Positions 1 to 9,117 are shown, counted from the first letter of the stretch. The stretch is 64,000 nt of DNA from Streptomyces koelreuteriae (GCF_018604545.1 NZ_CP075896.1:1240001-1304000); one strand, 5' to 3'. Notes: generated by a model from the sequence alone, not told the origin. Made by a program: numbers and translations.

Positions 1-1551
1 GCGCAACTGGCCCATCATCGCCGCCGAGTTCAGGCCGTGGCCCATGACGTCGCCGACGACGAACGCGGTACGCCCGCCGGGCAGCTTCACCGCGTCGAAC
101 CAGTCACCGCCGATCCGCCCGAGCAGCGTGCCCGGCAGATAGCGGGTGGCGATGTCGCAGCCCGCCATGCGGGGCGGGATGTGCGGCAGCATGCTGTCCT
201 GGAGCGTCTCGGCGACGGTCTCCTGGTAGGTGTACATGCGCGCGTTGTCGAGCACGAGGCCCGCGCGGGCGGCGAGTTCGGCGCCGGTGACGCGGTCCAT
301 GTCGTCGAAGACGGGCCGCTCCGGGTGCCGCAGCAGGATCATGAAGCCGAGCACGACATGGCGGGCCTTCAGGGGCACCACCAGCATGGAGCGGCCCGTG
401 ATGAGCGGCCGGATGTCGCGCTTGTCGAACTGCGCGGCGATGGCGTGGCCCATCTGTTCGCTGATGCGCGGCACGAGGACGGGCTCGCCGGAGGTCATGC
501 ACTGGAAGAACGGCGTGTGCGCGGGGAACGGCATGGCCTCCCCGACGGGTACGACGTCGTCCCAGCGGCCGGGTTCGTCGGTGTGCTCCAGGGCGACCCG
601 GTGCCACAGGGTGGTCGTGTCGGGCACGCCGTCCGGGAACCCCTCGCCGGCGACGACCTGTTCGCGCAGATATGTCCCGGCGACGTCGGTGAAGCGGGGC
701 ACGACGGCCCGGCTGACCTCGATGATCGTGCGGGACAGATCGAGGGAGGTGCCGATGCGGCCGCTGACCTCGTTGAGGAACTCCAGATGCTCGCGGACGG
801 CCGCGTGTTCGAGGTCCTCGCCCTCGTCGCGCAGTTCCTCCGGGACGGGCTCGCCTGCGGCCAGGGCACGCGCGGCCCGCTCCCGGCGCGCCTTGCGCTC
901 GGCCCGCCGGGCCACGCCCCAGTCGGGGGTGACGGGCACCCGGTCGTTCTGGCTGAACTCCAGGATGGGATAGCCGAGTTCGAGTACCTGCGCGACGATG
1001 CGGGCGCTCTCGCCGACGCTCATGCTGGGCAGGATCTCGGGCAGGCGGCGGGCGAGGTCCTCCGACCCGGGGAAGTCCGTGTGCAGGGCGAAGCCGGGGG
1101 CTATCCGCTCCAGCGCCCCGTCGTCGGCGCGCAGTCCGTCGGCGTCGGCGGCCAGCACGAGCAGCCGCTCGGGCCCGGGCCCCACCAGTGGGTAGGCCCA
1201 CCACAGGACGTCGACCCGGCCGTCCCCGGACGCGGTGAGCCGGGCGCGGCCCGCCGCGGGGTAGGACAGGCCGCCGTCGAGGGACGATTCGAGGTCGGGC
1301 CCGAGACCGTCGTAGGCGGCGTGCGGGGTGGTGTCCCGCTCGTCGGGCAGGGCGCCGGAGACGGGGAGCAGATCGAGGGCCGTACGGCCGATCGCCTCGT
1401 CCTTGGGGACGCCGAACAGGCGCCGTGCGCCCCGGCTCCAGTGGGACACGAGGCCGTCGCGGTCGACCACGACGACGGCCAGGGGGACGCGGCCGGGCTC
1501 GGCGGGTTCCGTCGCCGTGCCCTGCTCAGCCCTGTCGGTGCCACGGTCCAT
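1..1551 (-). CDS. PAS/GAF/SpoIIE-type PP2C phosphatase (3' end outside window)
   Basis: Predicted cytoplasmic serine/threonine phosphatase of the SpoIIE/RsbU (PPM) class, a family that usually dephosphorylates anti-sigma-factor antagonists. 517 codons are visible and the gene runs off the left edge. The N-terminal part (about residues 20-130) reads as a PAS-like sensor, a GAF domain lies at about 250-400, and the PP2C domain begins near 440, with GGDWFDAV and the metal-binding motif VVGDVMGHG before the edge. The start is the ATG at 1549-1551, preceded by a GGAGAG-like ribosome site. It lies downstream of the efflux gene on the same strand but is separated by a strong hairpin, so it is probably transcribed alone. 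The partner antagonist is not in the window. Confidence 0.88.
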   Translation of the reverse strand, partial: MDRGTDRAEQGTATEPAEPGRVPLAVVVVDRDGLVSHWSRGARRLFGVPKDEAIGRTALDLLPVSGALPDERDTTPHAAYDGLGPDLESSLDGGLSYPAAGRARLTASGDGRVDVLWWAYPLVGPGPERLLVLAADADGLRADDGALERIAPGFALHTDFPGSEDLARRLPEILPSMSVGESARIVAQVLELGYPILEFSQNDRVPVTPDWGVARRAERKARRERAARALAAGEPVPEELRDEGEDLEHAAVREHLEFLNEVSGRIGTSLDLSRTIIEVSRAVVPRFTDVAGTYLREQVVAGEGFPDGVPDTTTLWHRVALEHTDEPGRWDDVVPVGEAMPFPAHTPFFQCMTSGEPVLVPRISEQMGHAIAAQFDKRDIRPLITGRSMLVVPLKARHVVLGFMILLRHPERPVFDDMDRVTGAELAARAGLVLDNARMYTYQETVAETLQDSMLPHIPPRMAGCDIATRYLPGTLLGRIGGDWFDAVKLPGGRTAFVVGDVMGHGLNSAAMMGQLR

Positions 1552-1661
1552 GGCCCAGGCCCTCTCTCCCCACGGATCCGCGAGATCTGCGCCGGCGTCA
1601 CCACCGTACGGCGCCCGCCGGTCGCGAGGTGAGGCAACGCGGGAATTGCTCGCGCGGGCCT

Positions 1662-1693
1662 CGCACCGGCGCACGACCCCGTGCGCCGGTGCG
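1662..1693 (-). terminator. Factor-independent-type terminator hairpin after the efflux gene
   Basis: A perfect 13-bp inverted repeat (CGCACCGGCGCAC and its complement) with a 6-base loop starts 3 bases past the stop codon of the efflux gene. There is no clear U tract, as is common for Streptomyces terminators. It separates the efflux gene from the phosphatase gene downstream. Confidence 0.75.
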
Positions 1694-1695
1694 CT

Positions 1696-4086
1696 TCAGT
1701 CCTCGTGCCCGAGCTGCAGATCCCGCTCGGTGCGGCCGCCTCCGGCCACCTGGAGGACAGTGGCGACGGGCGGGTATCCGGCGGCAATGACGGTGTACTC
1801 CCCGGAGGAGAGGTCGACGAAGCGGAACGTCCCGTCGGGACCGGTGGTGAGGGTGTCGACGACGTTGCCCGCCACGTCGATCAGGGTCACTCGGGCGTCC
1901 TCCACGGGCCGTCCGCCGCCCGCCCGGACGGTGCCGCGCAGGACGGCGCCGCCCGCCAGTTCGATGTCCCGGCGGGTCTCGCGATCGGCCTGGACGGTGA
2001 CGAGCAGCGCCGCCGGACGGAAGGCGGGCGCGCCGGCGGCGAGGGTGTACTCCCCGGCGACCAGTTCGGTGATGACGTAGCCGCCTTCCCGGCCGCTGCG
2101 GGTGGTGGCGACGACCGCGCCGTGGGCGTTGGTGAGTGTGACGGTGGCGTCCCGCACGGGGGTGCCGTCGGCGGTGACGACGCTGCCGACGAGGTTTCCG
2201 GCGCCGCCGAGGACGATGTCGAGTTCGACGGGGCGTTCGCCGACGGTCACGGAGACCGCCTGCGGCTGGTGGCCGCCCGCGGCGGCGATCAGCACATAGG
2301 CGCCGGGCCCCGGGGTGGCCAGCGTGTAGCGCCCGTCCTCGCCGCTCGCGCCGCGCCCGGTCTGCTGCCCGGTGACGTCGATGAGGGTGAGCGCCGCGCG
2401 GGGCACGACGGTCCCGTCGTGGTGCTGCACCGAACCGCAGACGGGCATTCCGGCCGCGTGCGGTGCGCGCGCCTGCGGGATCGCGGCGTTCCCCGGCGCC
2501 GTGTCCGGGTCGGTGGCGGAGGCGTAGTGGGACACCAGGGGTTTCTCCTTGAGGAAGAAGGCGATGACCAGTCCGAGGACGAGCACCGGCACCAGGTAGA
2601 GGAAGATCCGCGGCATGGCGTCGGCGTACGCCCGGATGTAGCCGTCGCGCAGTGCCGGAGGCAGCGTGTGCACGAGCTGCGGGGTGAGGGACTCGGGCTC
2701 GGGCAGTCCCTCGCCCGCGCGCGTCGGGAGGCGTTCGGCCAGCGCGTCGGCGAGCCGGCCGGCGAAGAGGGTGCCGAAGACGGCCGCTCCGATGCTGCCG
2801 CCGATCTGCCGGAAGTAGTTGTTGGCGCTGGTGGCGGTGCCGAGGTCGGCGGGGCGCACGGAGTTCTGCACGGCGAGGACCAGGACCGGCATCACCATGC
2901 CGATGCCGGCGCCGAGGACGGCCATCCAGATGCCGGAGTGCAGCCGGGGCGTGTCGGTGTCGAGGCGGGAGAGCAGCCACATGCCGACGACGGAGAGGGC
3001 ACCGCCGAGGATCGGGTAGGCCTTGTAGCGGCCGGTGTGGCCGATGAGCTGTCCGGCGATGATCGAGGCACCGACGATGCCGCCCGTCATCGGCAGCATG
3101 AGCAGGCCCGATTCGGTGGCGGAGGCCCCGTCGACCATCTGCAGCCAGGTCGGCAGATAGCTGGCGGCGCCGAAGAGCGCGGCTCCGACGACCAGCCCGA
3201 CGAGGCCGGTGACGTTGAAGACGGAGTCCTTGAACAGCCGCGGCGGGATGAGGGGTTCGACGGCGAAGCGCTCGACGACGAGGAAGAGGACGGTCGCCGC
3301 GGCCGCTCCGGCGCCGAGGCCGAGGATCATGCGCGAGTCCCAGGCGTACTCGGTGCCGCCCCAACTGGTCAGCAGCACCAGGCAGGTGGAGGCGGCGGTC
3401 AGCAGCAGCGCGCCGAGGACGTCCAGCCGGGCCCTGACGGCCGGCTTCGGAAGCTTCAGCGCGAAGGCGACGACGGCGAGGGTGAGCAGGCCGAAGGGCA
3501 CGTTGACGTAGAAGCACCAGCGCCAGGAGTGATGGTCCGTGAAGTAGCCGCCGAGCAGTGGTCCGGCCACGGAGGCGAGGCCGAAGGCGGCGCCGATCAG
3601 GCCCAGGTAGCGGGCGCGCCGACGGGGCGGCACGATGTCCGCGATGATCGCCTGGACGCCGATCATGAGGCCGCCCGCGCCGACGCCCTGGAGGGCGCGG
3701 AAGGCGATGAGCTGGTCCATGGTCTGCGCGCGGCCCGCGAGCGCGGAGCCGGCGACGAAGACGACGATGGCGAACTGGAAGACGCCCTTGCGGCCCAGCA
3801 GATCGCCGAGCTTGCCGTAGATCGGCAGTCCGACGGTGGCGGTGAGCAGATAGGCGGTGATCGTCCAGGACATCCGGTCCAGGCCGTGCAGCTCACCGAC
3901 GATCTTCGGGAGCGCGGTGGCGACGATCATCTGCTCCAGGGCGGCCAGGAGCAGGGCCAGCATGAGCGCGAGGAAGATCAACCGGACCCGGCGGGGGCTG
4001 AGTTCGGCGGCCGGGGCCGGTGGTGGGGCGGGGGTGTCGGGTGGCGCCACCGCCGGTTCGTCCTGCGCCAGAGTGATTCCGCCCAC
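1696..4086 (-). CDS. DHA2-family MFS efflux transporter with three C-terminal carboxypeptidase-regulatory-like repeats
   Basis: Proton-driven multidrug exporter of the EmrB/QacA (DHA2, 14-helix) type in the cytoplasmic membrane. Residues about 25-525 hold the transport domain, with the family's motif C region ([26 protein letters not shown] split across helix 5 and its loop) and dense hydrophobic helices. Unusually, residues about 545-796 are three tandem units of about 83 residues, each of the form GxVxxxDGTPVxxAxVTLxDxxG...DGxYxxxxLxxGEYTLxAxG, the carboxypeptidase-regulatory-like / SdrD-B-like beta-sandwich. Typical DHA2 pumps are about 480-530 residues, so this 796-residue protein carries an extra extracytoplasmic or cytoplasmic beta-rich tail. 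The start is GTG with GGAG six bases upstream. Substrate unknown. Confidence 0.9.
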   Translation of the reverse strand: MGGITLAQDEPAVAPPDTPAPPPAPAAELSPRRVRLIFLALMLALLLAALEQMIVATALPKIVGELHGLDRMSWTITAYLLTATVGLPIYGKLGDLLGRKGVFQFAIVVFVAGSALAGRAQTMDQLIAFRALQGVGAGGLMIGVQAIIADIVPPRRRARYLGLIGAAFGLASVAGPLLGGYFTDHHSWRWCFYVNVPFGLLTLAVVAFALKLPKPAVRARLDVLGALLLTAASTCLVLLTSWGGTEYAWDSRMILGLGAGAAAATVLFLVVERFAVEPLIPPRLFKDSVFNVTGLVGLVVGAALFGAASYLPTWLQMVDGASATESGLLMLPMTGGIVGASIIAGQLIGHTGRYKAYPILGGALSVVGMWLLSRLDTDTPRLHSGIWMAVLGAGIGMVMPVLVLAVQNSVRPADLGTATSANNYFRQIGGSIGAAVFGTLFAGRLADALAERLPTRAGEGLPEPESLTPQLVHTLPPALRDGYIRAYADAMPRIFLYLVPVLVLGLVIAFFLKEKPLVSHYASATDPDTAPGNAAIPQARAPHAAGMPVCGSVQHHDGTVVPRAALTLIDVTGQQTGRGASGEDGRYTLATPGPGAYVLIAAAGGHQPQAVSVTVGERPVELDIVLGGAGNLVGSVVTADGTPVRDATVTLTNAHGAVVATTRSGREGGYVITELVAGEYTLAAGAPAFRPAALLVTVQADRETRRDIELAGGAVLRGTVRAGGGRPVEDARVTLIDVAGNVVDTLTTGPDGTFRFVDLSSGEYTVIAAGYPPVATVLQVAGGGRTERDLQLGHED

Positions 4087-4193
4087 CTACCGCTCCCCTC
4101 GTCGCACTGCCGCACAATTCCCGCGTAAAAGCGACAACTATGAGCAAGCACGACGAGTTACGGCATGCGGCGGGTCCGCCCGGAGATCACCCG

Positions 4194-4228
4194 AACCGGT
4201 GAGGGGCCACAACGGCCCCCACCGGGTT
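4194..4228 (-). terminator. Terminator hairpin after the SRPBCC gene
   Basis: An inner perfect stem (GGGGCC, loop ACAAC, GGCCCC) is enclosed by an outer stem of AACCGGTG against CACCGGGTT with one bulged G. It lies just beyond the stop of the SRPBCC gene on the minus strand and upstream of the efflux gene promoter. Confidence 0.6.
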
Positions 4229-4249
4229 GGATCTTGGGGAGGCGGGTGG

Positions 4250-4693
4250 TTACTTCTCGACCTCGGCGGCGAGCTTGGCGAGCATCGCGTCGTAGATCCG
4301 GCCGAGGCCCTTGGGGGCGAAGGTCTTCTCGAAGAAGCCGCCGATGCCGCCGGCGCCGGTCCAGGTGGTGGTCACCACGACCCGGGACTTGCCCTCACCG
4401 GCCGGGGTGACCCGCCAGGTGGTGACCATGGAGGAGTTGCGGTCCTTCTCGACCAGTTCACCGTCGGTGGGCTCACCGACCTCCAGGAGGCAGTCGCGCA
4501 CACGCTTGCTGGTGGCCTGGAGCTTCCAGTGGACGAGGGTGCCCTCGCCGTCGCCGCCCTCGCGCACCTCGTACTCGCTGAAGTGCTCGGGCAGCAGCTT
4601 CTCGCGCGTCCCGCTGTAGTCGGCGAGGGCGTCGAACACCGTCTCCGCGTCCGCCGCGACGATCCGCTCCGTAGTGGCCTCGACCTGCGCCAT
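4250..4693 (-). CDS. SRPBCC (START/Bet v1-like) family protein
   Basis: A 147-residue protein of the polyketide cyclase/dehydrase-like SRPBCC superfamily, whose members bind hydrophobic ligands in a deep cavity. The pattern is characteristic: VEATTERIVAADAETVFDALADYSGTREKLLPEHFSEYEV at the start, then a beta-rich centre (HWKLQATSKRVRDCLLEV, MVTTWRVTPAGEGKSRVVVTTTWTG), and a C-terminal long helix (GLGRIYDAMLAKLAAEVEK). The chosen ATG has GGAGGA seven bases upstream; a longer reading frame extends 23 codons further upstream without support. No ligand or pathway can be assigned. It is followed by its own terminator and is divergent from the radical SAM gene. Confidence 0.82.
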   Translation of the reverse strand: MAQVEATTERIVAADAETVFDALADYSGTREKLLPEHFSEYEVREGGDGEGTLVHWKLQATSKRVRDCLLEVGEPTDGELVEKDRNSSMVTTWRVTPAGEGKSRVVVTTTWTGAGGIGGFFEKTFAPKGLGRIYDAMLAKLAAEVEK

Positions 4694-4819
4694 CAGGTTC
4701 CTCCAGGACATGGTTGCTCGGGGGTCGGGGCAAGCCAACCACCCCGCTGCCCGGCCCCCCAAATCGGGGTCCCCGAACCCGGTCGAACACGTTCGTAAAA
4801 CACCCTCGCACGATCAAGG

Positions 4820-4831
4820 GAACATGTGTTC
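4820..4831 (+). promoter_or_regulatory. LexA (SOS) box in front of the radical SAM gene
   Basis: GAACATGTGTTC fits the Gram-positive/actinobacterial LexA operator GAAC-N4-GTTC exactly. A possible -10 element, TATTCT, directly follows at 4832-4837, so LexA bound here would occlude the promoter of the gene starting at 4864. The box is 33 bases before the start codon. Confidence 0.75.
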
Positions 4832-4863
4832 TATTCTGTGGTCAGTGCTACCGAGGAGGCGTC

Positions 4864-5901
4864 ATGCGCTGGGAGAACCTCACCACGGACTCCGAACACA
4901 GCCGGGCCGACTCCGCGCTGTTCGGCGCGGACGCGGTGACGACCCGCACCATCGACACGCCGGAGTTCGCGGGCATCACCTTCCACGAGATCCGGGCCCG
5001 TTCGATCATCAACCGGGTGCCGGCTGTCTCGCGGATGTCGTTCCAGTGGACGGTCAACCCCTATCGCGGCTGCTCGCACGCCTGCGTGTACTGCTTCGCG
5101 CGCAAGACGCACAGCTACCTCGACCTCGACACGGGCCTCGGCTTCGACTCCCAGATCGTGGTCAAGGTCAACGCGCCGGAGCTGCTGCGCCGGCAGCTCG
5201 GCTCGCGGCGCTGGCAGGGCGAGCACATCGCGATGGGCACGAACGTCGACTGCTACCAGCGCGCCGAGGGACGCTACCGCCTGATGCCGGGCATCATCTC
5301 GGCCCTGCGCGATCACGCGAACCCCTTCTCGATCCTGACCAAGGGCACGCTGATCCTGCGCGACCTGGACCTGCTCGTGCAGGCCGCGGAGGTGACCGAC
5401 GTCGGGATCTCCGTCTCGGTCGGCTTCATCGATCCCGGGCTGTGGCGCACCGTCGAGCCGGGCACGCCCGCGCCGGAGCGGCGCCTGGACGTCGTACGGA
5501 CCCTGGGCGAGCACGGCATCGGCTGCGGTGTGCTGATGGCGCCGGTGATCCCGTTCCTGGGCGACCGGCCGGATCAACTGCGGGCCACCGTACGGGCGAT
5601 CGCGGCCTCCGGCGCCACGTCCGTCACCCCGCTGGTGCTGCATCTGCGGCCCGGCGCCCGCGAGTGGTTCATGGCCTGGCTGGCCCGGGAGCATCCGTAT
5701 CTGGTGGCCCGGTACGAGCGGCTGTACGCGCAGGGCTCCTACGCCCCGAAGTGGTACCAGCGCCGGATCACCCGTCAGGTCCACGAGCTGGCGGAGGAGT
5801 ACGGCATCGGGCCCACACGCGCGGACCTGCCGCGCCGGATCCGGCCGCCCGAACCGGCCGAGCCGCCGACGTCCGAACCCACCCAACTGTCGCTCATATA
5901 G
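4864..5901 (+). CDS. Rv2578c-type radical SAM protein, probably DNA-damage induced
   Basis: A 345-residue radical S-adenosylmethionine enzyme. The 4Fe-4S cluster motif CX3CX2C is present as RGCSHACVYCFARK near residue 78, preceded by SFQWTVNPYRG, the hallmark of the Rv2578c/SplB-like group. SplB relatives repair spore photoproduct; the function of this actinobacterial subgroup is not established. The C-terminus carries an Arg/Glu/Pro-rich tail. The ATG at 4864 has the ribosome site GAGGAGGC. A consensus LexA box overlaps the promoter, which supports a role in the DNA-damage response; from memory, the mycobacterial relative Rv2578c is also preceded by a LexA box. Confidence 0.88.
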   Translation: MRWENLTTDSEHSRADSALFGADAVTTRTIDTPEFAGITFHEIRARSIINRVPAVSRMSFQWTVNPYRGCSHACVYCFARKTHSYLDLDTGLGFDSQIVVKVNAPELLRRQLGSRRWQGEHIAMGTNVDCYQRAEGRYRLMPGIISALRDHANPFSILTKGTLILRDLDLLVQAAEVTDVGISVSVGFIDPGLWRTVEPGTPAPERRLDVVRTLGEHGIGCGVLMAPVIPFLGDRPDQLRATVRAIAASGATSVTPLVLHLRPGAREWFMAWLAREHPYLVARYERLYAQGSYAPKWYQRRITRQVHELAEEYGIGPTRADLPRRIRPPEPAEPPTSEPTQLSLI

Positions 5902-6037
5902 GAGCGTTCGAGCGCATCTCGCGGCCCAATCGGGTCAAGTCTTGACCGAACGCGTTCTTCCGGAGGCGCTTGCCGGGACGAATCGGCGATGACCGTGAAC
6001 TCCGCGGTCCGACGCCTCTCCGCCCTGGAAGGACGCC

Positions 6038-7615
6038 ATGAGAACACGCGCAGCCGTGCTGTGCGGCGCTGCCGTCGTGCTGGCCGGGAGCATCGCGGCC
6101 GTGCCCGCCGAGGCGAGCGGACCGCACTCGGCGGAAACCTCTCGCGCTGCGAGACCCGCCTGGAAGAAGTGCGGCACCACCGACTATCCGATGCTCCAGT
6201 GCGCGTCCCTCAAGGTGCCGCTCGACCACGCGAACCCGCGCGGTCCGCAGATCTCCCTCGCGCTGTCCCGTGTCCCGCACACCGCCGAGCGGTTCCAGGG
6301 CCCGCTGCTGGTCAACCCCGGCGGCCCCGGGGGCGACGGTCTGACACTCGCCGGTTTCGTCGCGACCTCGCTGCCCAAGGAGGTCGCGGCCCAGTACGAC
6401 GTCATCGGCTTCGACCCGCGCGGAGTGGGCGAGAGCAGGCCCGCGCTGGACTGCGAGCCCGGGTACTTCGGCCCGGTGCGCCCGGACTCGGTGCCGGGCA
6501 CGCCCGAGGCGGAGCGGGCCAACCTCGCCCGCGCCAAGTCCTTCGCCGTCTCCTGCGCCGAGAAGTACGGACATCTGCTGCCGCACATCAACACGGTCAG
6601 CGCCGCGCACGACATCGAGGCGATCCGGCAGGCCCTGGGCGCGCGGAAGATCAACTACTTCGGCTACTCGTACGGCACCTATCTGGGCGCGGTCTACGGG
6701 CGGCTGTACCCCCAGCACGTCCGGCGGATGGTCCTGGACTCGATCGTCGACCCCACCGACGTCTGGTACACCGCGAACCTGAACCAGGACCACGCCTTCA
6801 ACGACCGCCACCGCGCCTTCATGGCCTGGGTCGCAAGGCACGACGAGCGCTACCGGCTCGGCACCGACCCCGAGAAGATCGAAGCCTCGTGGTACGCGAT
6901 GCGGGCGGCGCTGGCCAAGGATCCGGCGGGCGGCAGGGTGGGCGCCGCGGAGCTGGAGGACACCTTCGTCCCGGGCTCCTACTACAACGGCTACTGGCCC
7001 TATCTGGCGGAGGCGTTCGCGGCCTATGTGAACGGCAGGACCACCGCGCCGCTGGTCGAGGTGTACAAGAACTTCGGCGCGGCCGACGCGGCCGACGACA
7101 ACAGCTACAGCGTCTACACCGCGGTGCAGTGCCGGGACGCCTTCTGGCCGCGCGACTGGCACCAGTGGCGCAAGGACAACTGGGCGGCGTACGAGAAGGC
7201 GCCCTTCATGACCTGGAACAACGCCTGGTACAACGCACCGTGCGCGTTCTGGCCGACCGACGGCGCGCGTCCGGTGAGCATCGCCAACGGCCAGCTGCCG
7301 CCGGCCCTGCTGTTCCAGGCGACGAACGACGCGGCCACTCCGTACGAGGGCGGTGTCACCGTCCATGACCTGCTGGCGCGCTCCAGCCTGGTCGTCGAGC
7401 AGGGCGGCGGCAACCACGGCATCACGCTGAGCGGGAACGCCTGCCTGGACAAGTACCTGGCGACCTATCTGTCCGACGGCACCGTGCCGCGTGGTGTCGG
7501 CAGCCGGGACGCGACGTGCGACGCCGCGGCGGAACCCAAGCCGCTGACGTCGAAGACGGCGTCGATGTCCGCCCGCGGCTCGACCCTGCACCGACTGCTC
7601 GGCTTCCGCGGCTGA
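6038..7615 (+). CDS. Secreted tripeptidyl aminopeptidase (alpha/beta hydrolase, S33, TAP-like)
   Basis: A 525-residue exported exopeptidase of the S33 family (Streptomyces Tap/SlpD/SlpE type), which removes N-terminal tripeptides from extracellular proteins. It has a Sec signal peptide (MRTRAAVLCGAAVVLAGSIA, cleavage probably after PAEA). The oxyanion motif is NPGGPGGDG near residue 95, and the nucleophile elbow GYSYG places the catalytic serine at residue 211. The C-terminal TAP-like domain contains LLFQATNDAATP and GNHGITLSGN, which supply the likely catalytic Asp and His. Family length is 500-540 residues. The ATG follows GGAAGGA. It is monocistronic; a possible -35 (TTGACC) lies about 90 bases upstream. 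Confidence 0.9.
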   Translation: MRTRAAVLCGAAVVLAGSIAAVPAEASGPHSAETSRAARPAWKKCGTTDYPMLQCASLKVPLDHANPRGPQISLALSRVPHTAERFQGPLLVNPGGPGGDGLTLAGFVATSLPKEVAAQYDVIGFDPRGVGESRPALDCEPGYFGPVRPDSVPGTPEAERANLARAKSFAVSCAEKYGHLLPHINTVSAAHDIEAIRQALGARKINYFGYSYGTYLGAVYGRLYPQHVRRMVLDSIVDPTDVWYTANLNQDHAFNDRHRAFMAWVARHDERYRLGTDPEKIEASWYAMRAALAKDPAGGRVGAAELEDTFVPGSYYNGYWPYLAEAFAAYVNGRTTAPLVEVYKNFGAADAADDNSYSVYTAVQCRDAFWPRDWHQWRKDNWAAYEKAPFMTWNNAWYNAPCAFWPTDGARPVSIANGQLPPALLFQATNDAATPYEGGVTVHDLLARSSLVVEQGGGNHGITLSGNACLDKYLATYLSDGTVPRGVGSRDATCDAAAEPKPLTSKTASMSARGSTLHRLLGFRG

Positions 7616-7670
7616 GCTCCTGACCATCCGCCGGGCGGGCGCTCTCAGACCCGTGGTCCACTATGGCCCC

Positions 7671-8207
7671 ATGAGTGAGCTGAAGGGGTTACGGGTCCGG
7701 GAGATGGCGCTCGCCGACTGCGACCGCGTCGCGGAGATCCGCACCGGCGGCTGGCAGAGCGCCTATCGGGGTCTGATGCCGCAGTCGTATCTGGACGGGC
7801 TCAGCGTCGCGGAGGACGCCGAACGGCGTCGTACGTACCTGGCGCGGGCCGACGACAGCGTGGTGAACCTGGTCGCCGAGGACGACGGGGGCGAACTCGT
7901 CGGCTGGGCCTGCCACGGACCGTACCGGGACGGTGAAGTCCTCACACCGGACGCCGAGTTGTACGCCATCTACGTCCACCCGGAACATCTGGGACGGGGC
8001 GTGGGGCAGGCGCTGCTCGCGGAGTCGGTCGAGCGTTGCGCCCGTGCGGGGCACGGCCGGCTGCTGCTGTGGGTGCTCAAGGAGAACGGCCGGGCCCGCC
8101 GTTTCTACGAACGGGCCGGCTTTCTCGCGGACGGCGCAGAGGAGCCCTTCGAGGTGGAGGGCACCGTCGTCCCCGAGGTGCGCTACGCGCGGGCGCTCCC
8201 CCGCTGA
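7671..8207 (+). CDS. GNAT-family N-acetyltransferase with a TTA codon
   Basis: A 178-residue single-domain acetyltransferase using acetyl-CoA; substrate unknown. Motif A is visible as AIYVHPEHLGRGVGQALL (the GRGVG pyrophosphate-binding loop) and the following LWVLKENGRARRFYERAGF is the typical motif B. Codon 7 is TTA (7689-7691), read by the rare bldA-encoded leucyl tRNA in Streptomyces, so translation may be restricted to late growth. No ribosome site precedes the ATG, which suggests a leaderless mRNA; a GTG 18 bases upstream is an alternative start. The gene converges on the HEAT-repeat gene with only two bases between stop codons. Confidence 0.88.
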   Translation: MSELKGLRVREMALADCDRVAEIRTGGWQSAYRGLMPQSYLDGLSVAEDAERRRTYLARADDSVVNLVAEDDGGELVGWACHGPYRDGEVLTPDAELYAIYVHPEHLGRGVGQALLAESVERCARAGHGRLLLWVLKENGRARRFYERAGFLADGAEEPFEVEGTVVPEVRYARALPR

Positions 8208-8209
8208 CC

Positions 8210-8785
8210 TCACCGCTGCTTCGGAATCCGGCCCAGCGCGCGCACCGCCGCCTCGGCGAGCACCGGATGGGCGAGTGCCTCGTCCAGGACGGGCCTGGCC
8301 CGGGCGTCGCCGAGCGTGCCGAGCCCGTCCACGCAGGCGAGGGCCACCCGACGGTAGGGGTCGTGGGGCCGCAGCCGCCGCCGCAGGGTGGTGATCAGCG
8401 CGGGCACGGCCTCCGGGGCGTCCAGTTCCACCAGCAGCCGTACGGGGTGCAGGGCGTAGGCGACGCGCAGTTCGTTGGTGGCGAGGGCGGCGGCCGCGCG
8501 GGCGGTGCGCGGATCGCCGAGACGGGCCAGGGCGTAGGCGGCGGAGGCGCAGCGCGGCGGGTCGCGATGGTTCAGCAGCAGCACCAGCGCCTCGAAGGCC
8601 CGCCGGTCCCGCGCCAGCCCGAGCCGGAACGCGGCCAGCTCCCTCGCCCACAACTGCTGCCCGGGTTCGGTCAGCACCCCCGCCAGGGCGTCGACGTCCT
8701 CGGTCGCCACAAGCCGCTCGAACGCGGGCGTCGCCCCCGACTCCTGCCGTAAGCGCAGCGTGAGTGATCGCAACTCTTCGTCCAT
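8210..8785 (-). CDS. HEAT-repeat protein
   Basis: A 191-residue, all-helical protein built from about five HEAT-like repeats, for example DRRAFEALVLLLNHRDPPRCASAAYALARLGD, EAVPALITTLRRRL...VALACVDGLGTLGD, and ARPVLDEALAHPVLAEAAVRALGRI. Such repeats form a superhelical scaffold for protein binding; no catalytic motif is present. Homologues in Streptomyces are sometimes labelled adenylosuccinate lyase, but nothing here supports that. It converges on the acetyltransferase gene; partner unknown. Confidence 0.75.
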   Translation of the reverse strand: MDEELRSLTLRLRQESGATPAFERLVATEDVDALAGVLTEPGQQLWARELAAFRLGLARDRRAFEALVLLLNHRDPPRCASAAYALARLGDPRTARAAAALATNELRVAYALHPVRLLVELDAPEAVPALITTLRRRLRPHDPYRRVALACVDGLGTLGDARARPVLDEALAHPVLAEAAVRALGRIPKQR

Positions 8786-8854
8786 GACTGAGAGGGTAGG
8801 TGCGTCGCGAGCTGCGCGGGACGTACATCACAAAGACGAGGGCTGGCGCGCTCG

Positions 8855-8895
8855 TTACCCGCCAGTTAAGCTCAGACGAGCGAGTTACCCACTCG
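8855..8895. promoter_or_regulatory. Paired palindromes upstream of the hydroxyacyl-CoA dehydrogenase gene
   Basis: Two operator-like elements sit side by side: the imperfect palindrome TTACCCGCCAGTTAA at 8855-8869 and the perfect CGAGT-TACCC-ACTCG at 8881-8895. Both contain TTACCC. A weak -10 (TAAGCT, 8867-8872) overlaps the first. They lie in a 332-base gap, the rest of which holds only a GC-rich leader of about 220 bases before the start at 9118. Binding protein unknown; the nearby TetR is one candidate. Confidence 0.4.
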
Positions 8896-9117
8896 TTCTT
8901 CCTCGCGGCGGTCTGGTGACGCGGCCGTCGTGAGAGCAGTCGGTTCGGTGCTTCAGGTACCGAGGTGCGACTCGGCCCCGGGACAGGGCCGGTCCTCCCT
9001 TCACCGGGCGTGTGCGCTTGCGGCCCGGCAACACCCGCACTTCTTCACGCACCCGGTGCGCCCCTCGGCGCACCCGGGCGCGTTCCCTGTCGTCACCCTC
9101 ATTCCTGGAGTCCCGCG

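Noticed and set aside
1681..4128. Long open frame (815 codons) on the plus strand opposite the efflux gene
   Set aside because: It is a GC-bias antisense shadow with low-complexity composition; the minus-strand frame has clear transporter and repeat domains.
4785..4796. Second LexA box (CGAACACGTTCG)
   Set aside because: The half-sites are separated by two bases rather than four, so it does not fit the operator consensus.
8210..8785. Adenylosuccinate lyase
   Set aside because: This label is sometimes attached to such proteins, but the sequence is HEAT repeats without any lyase signature.
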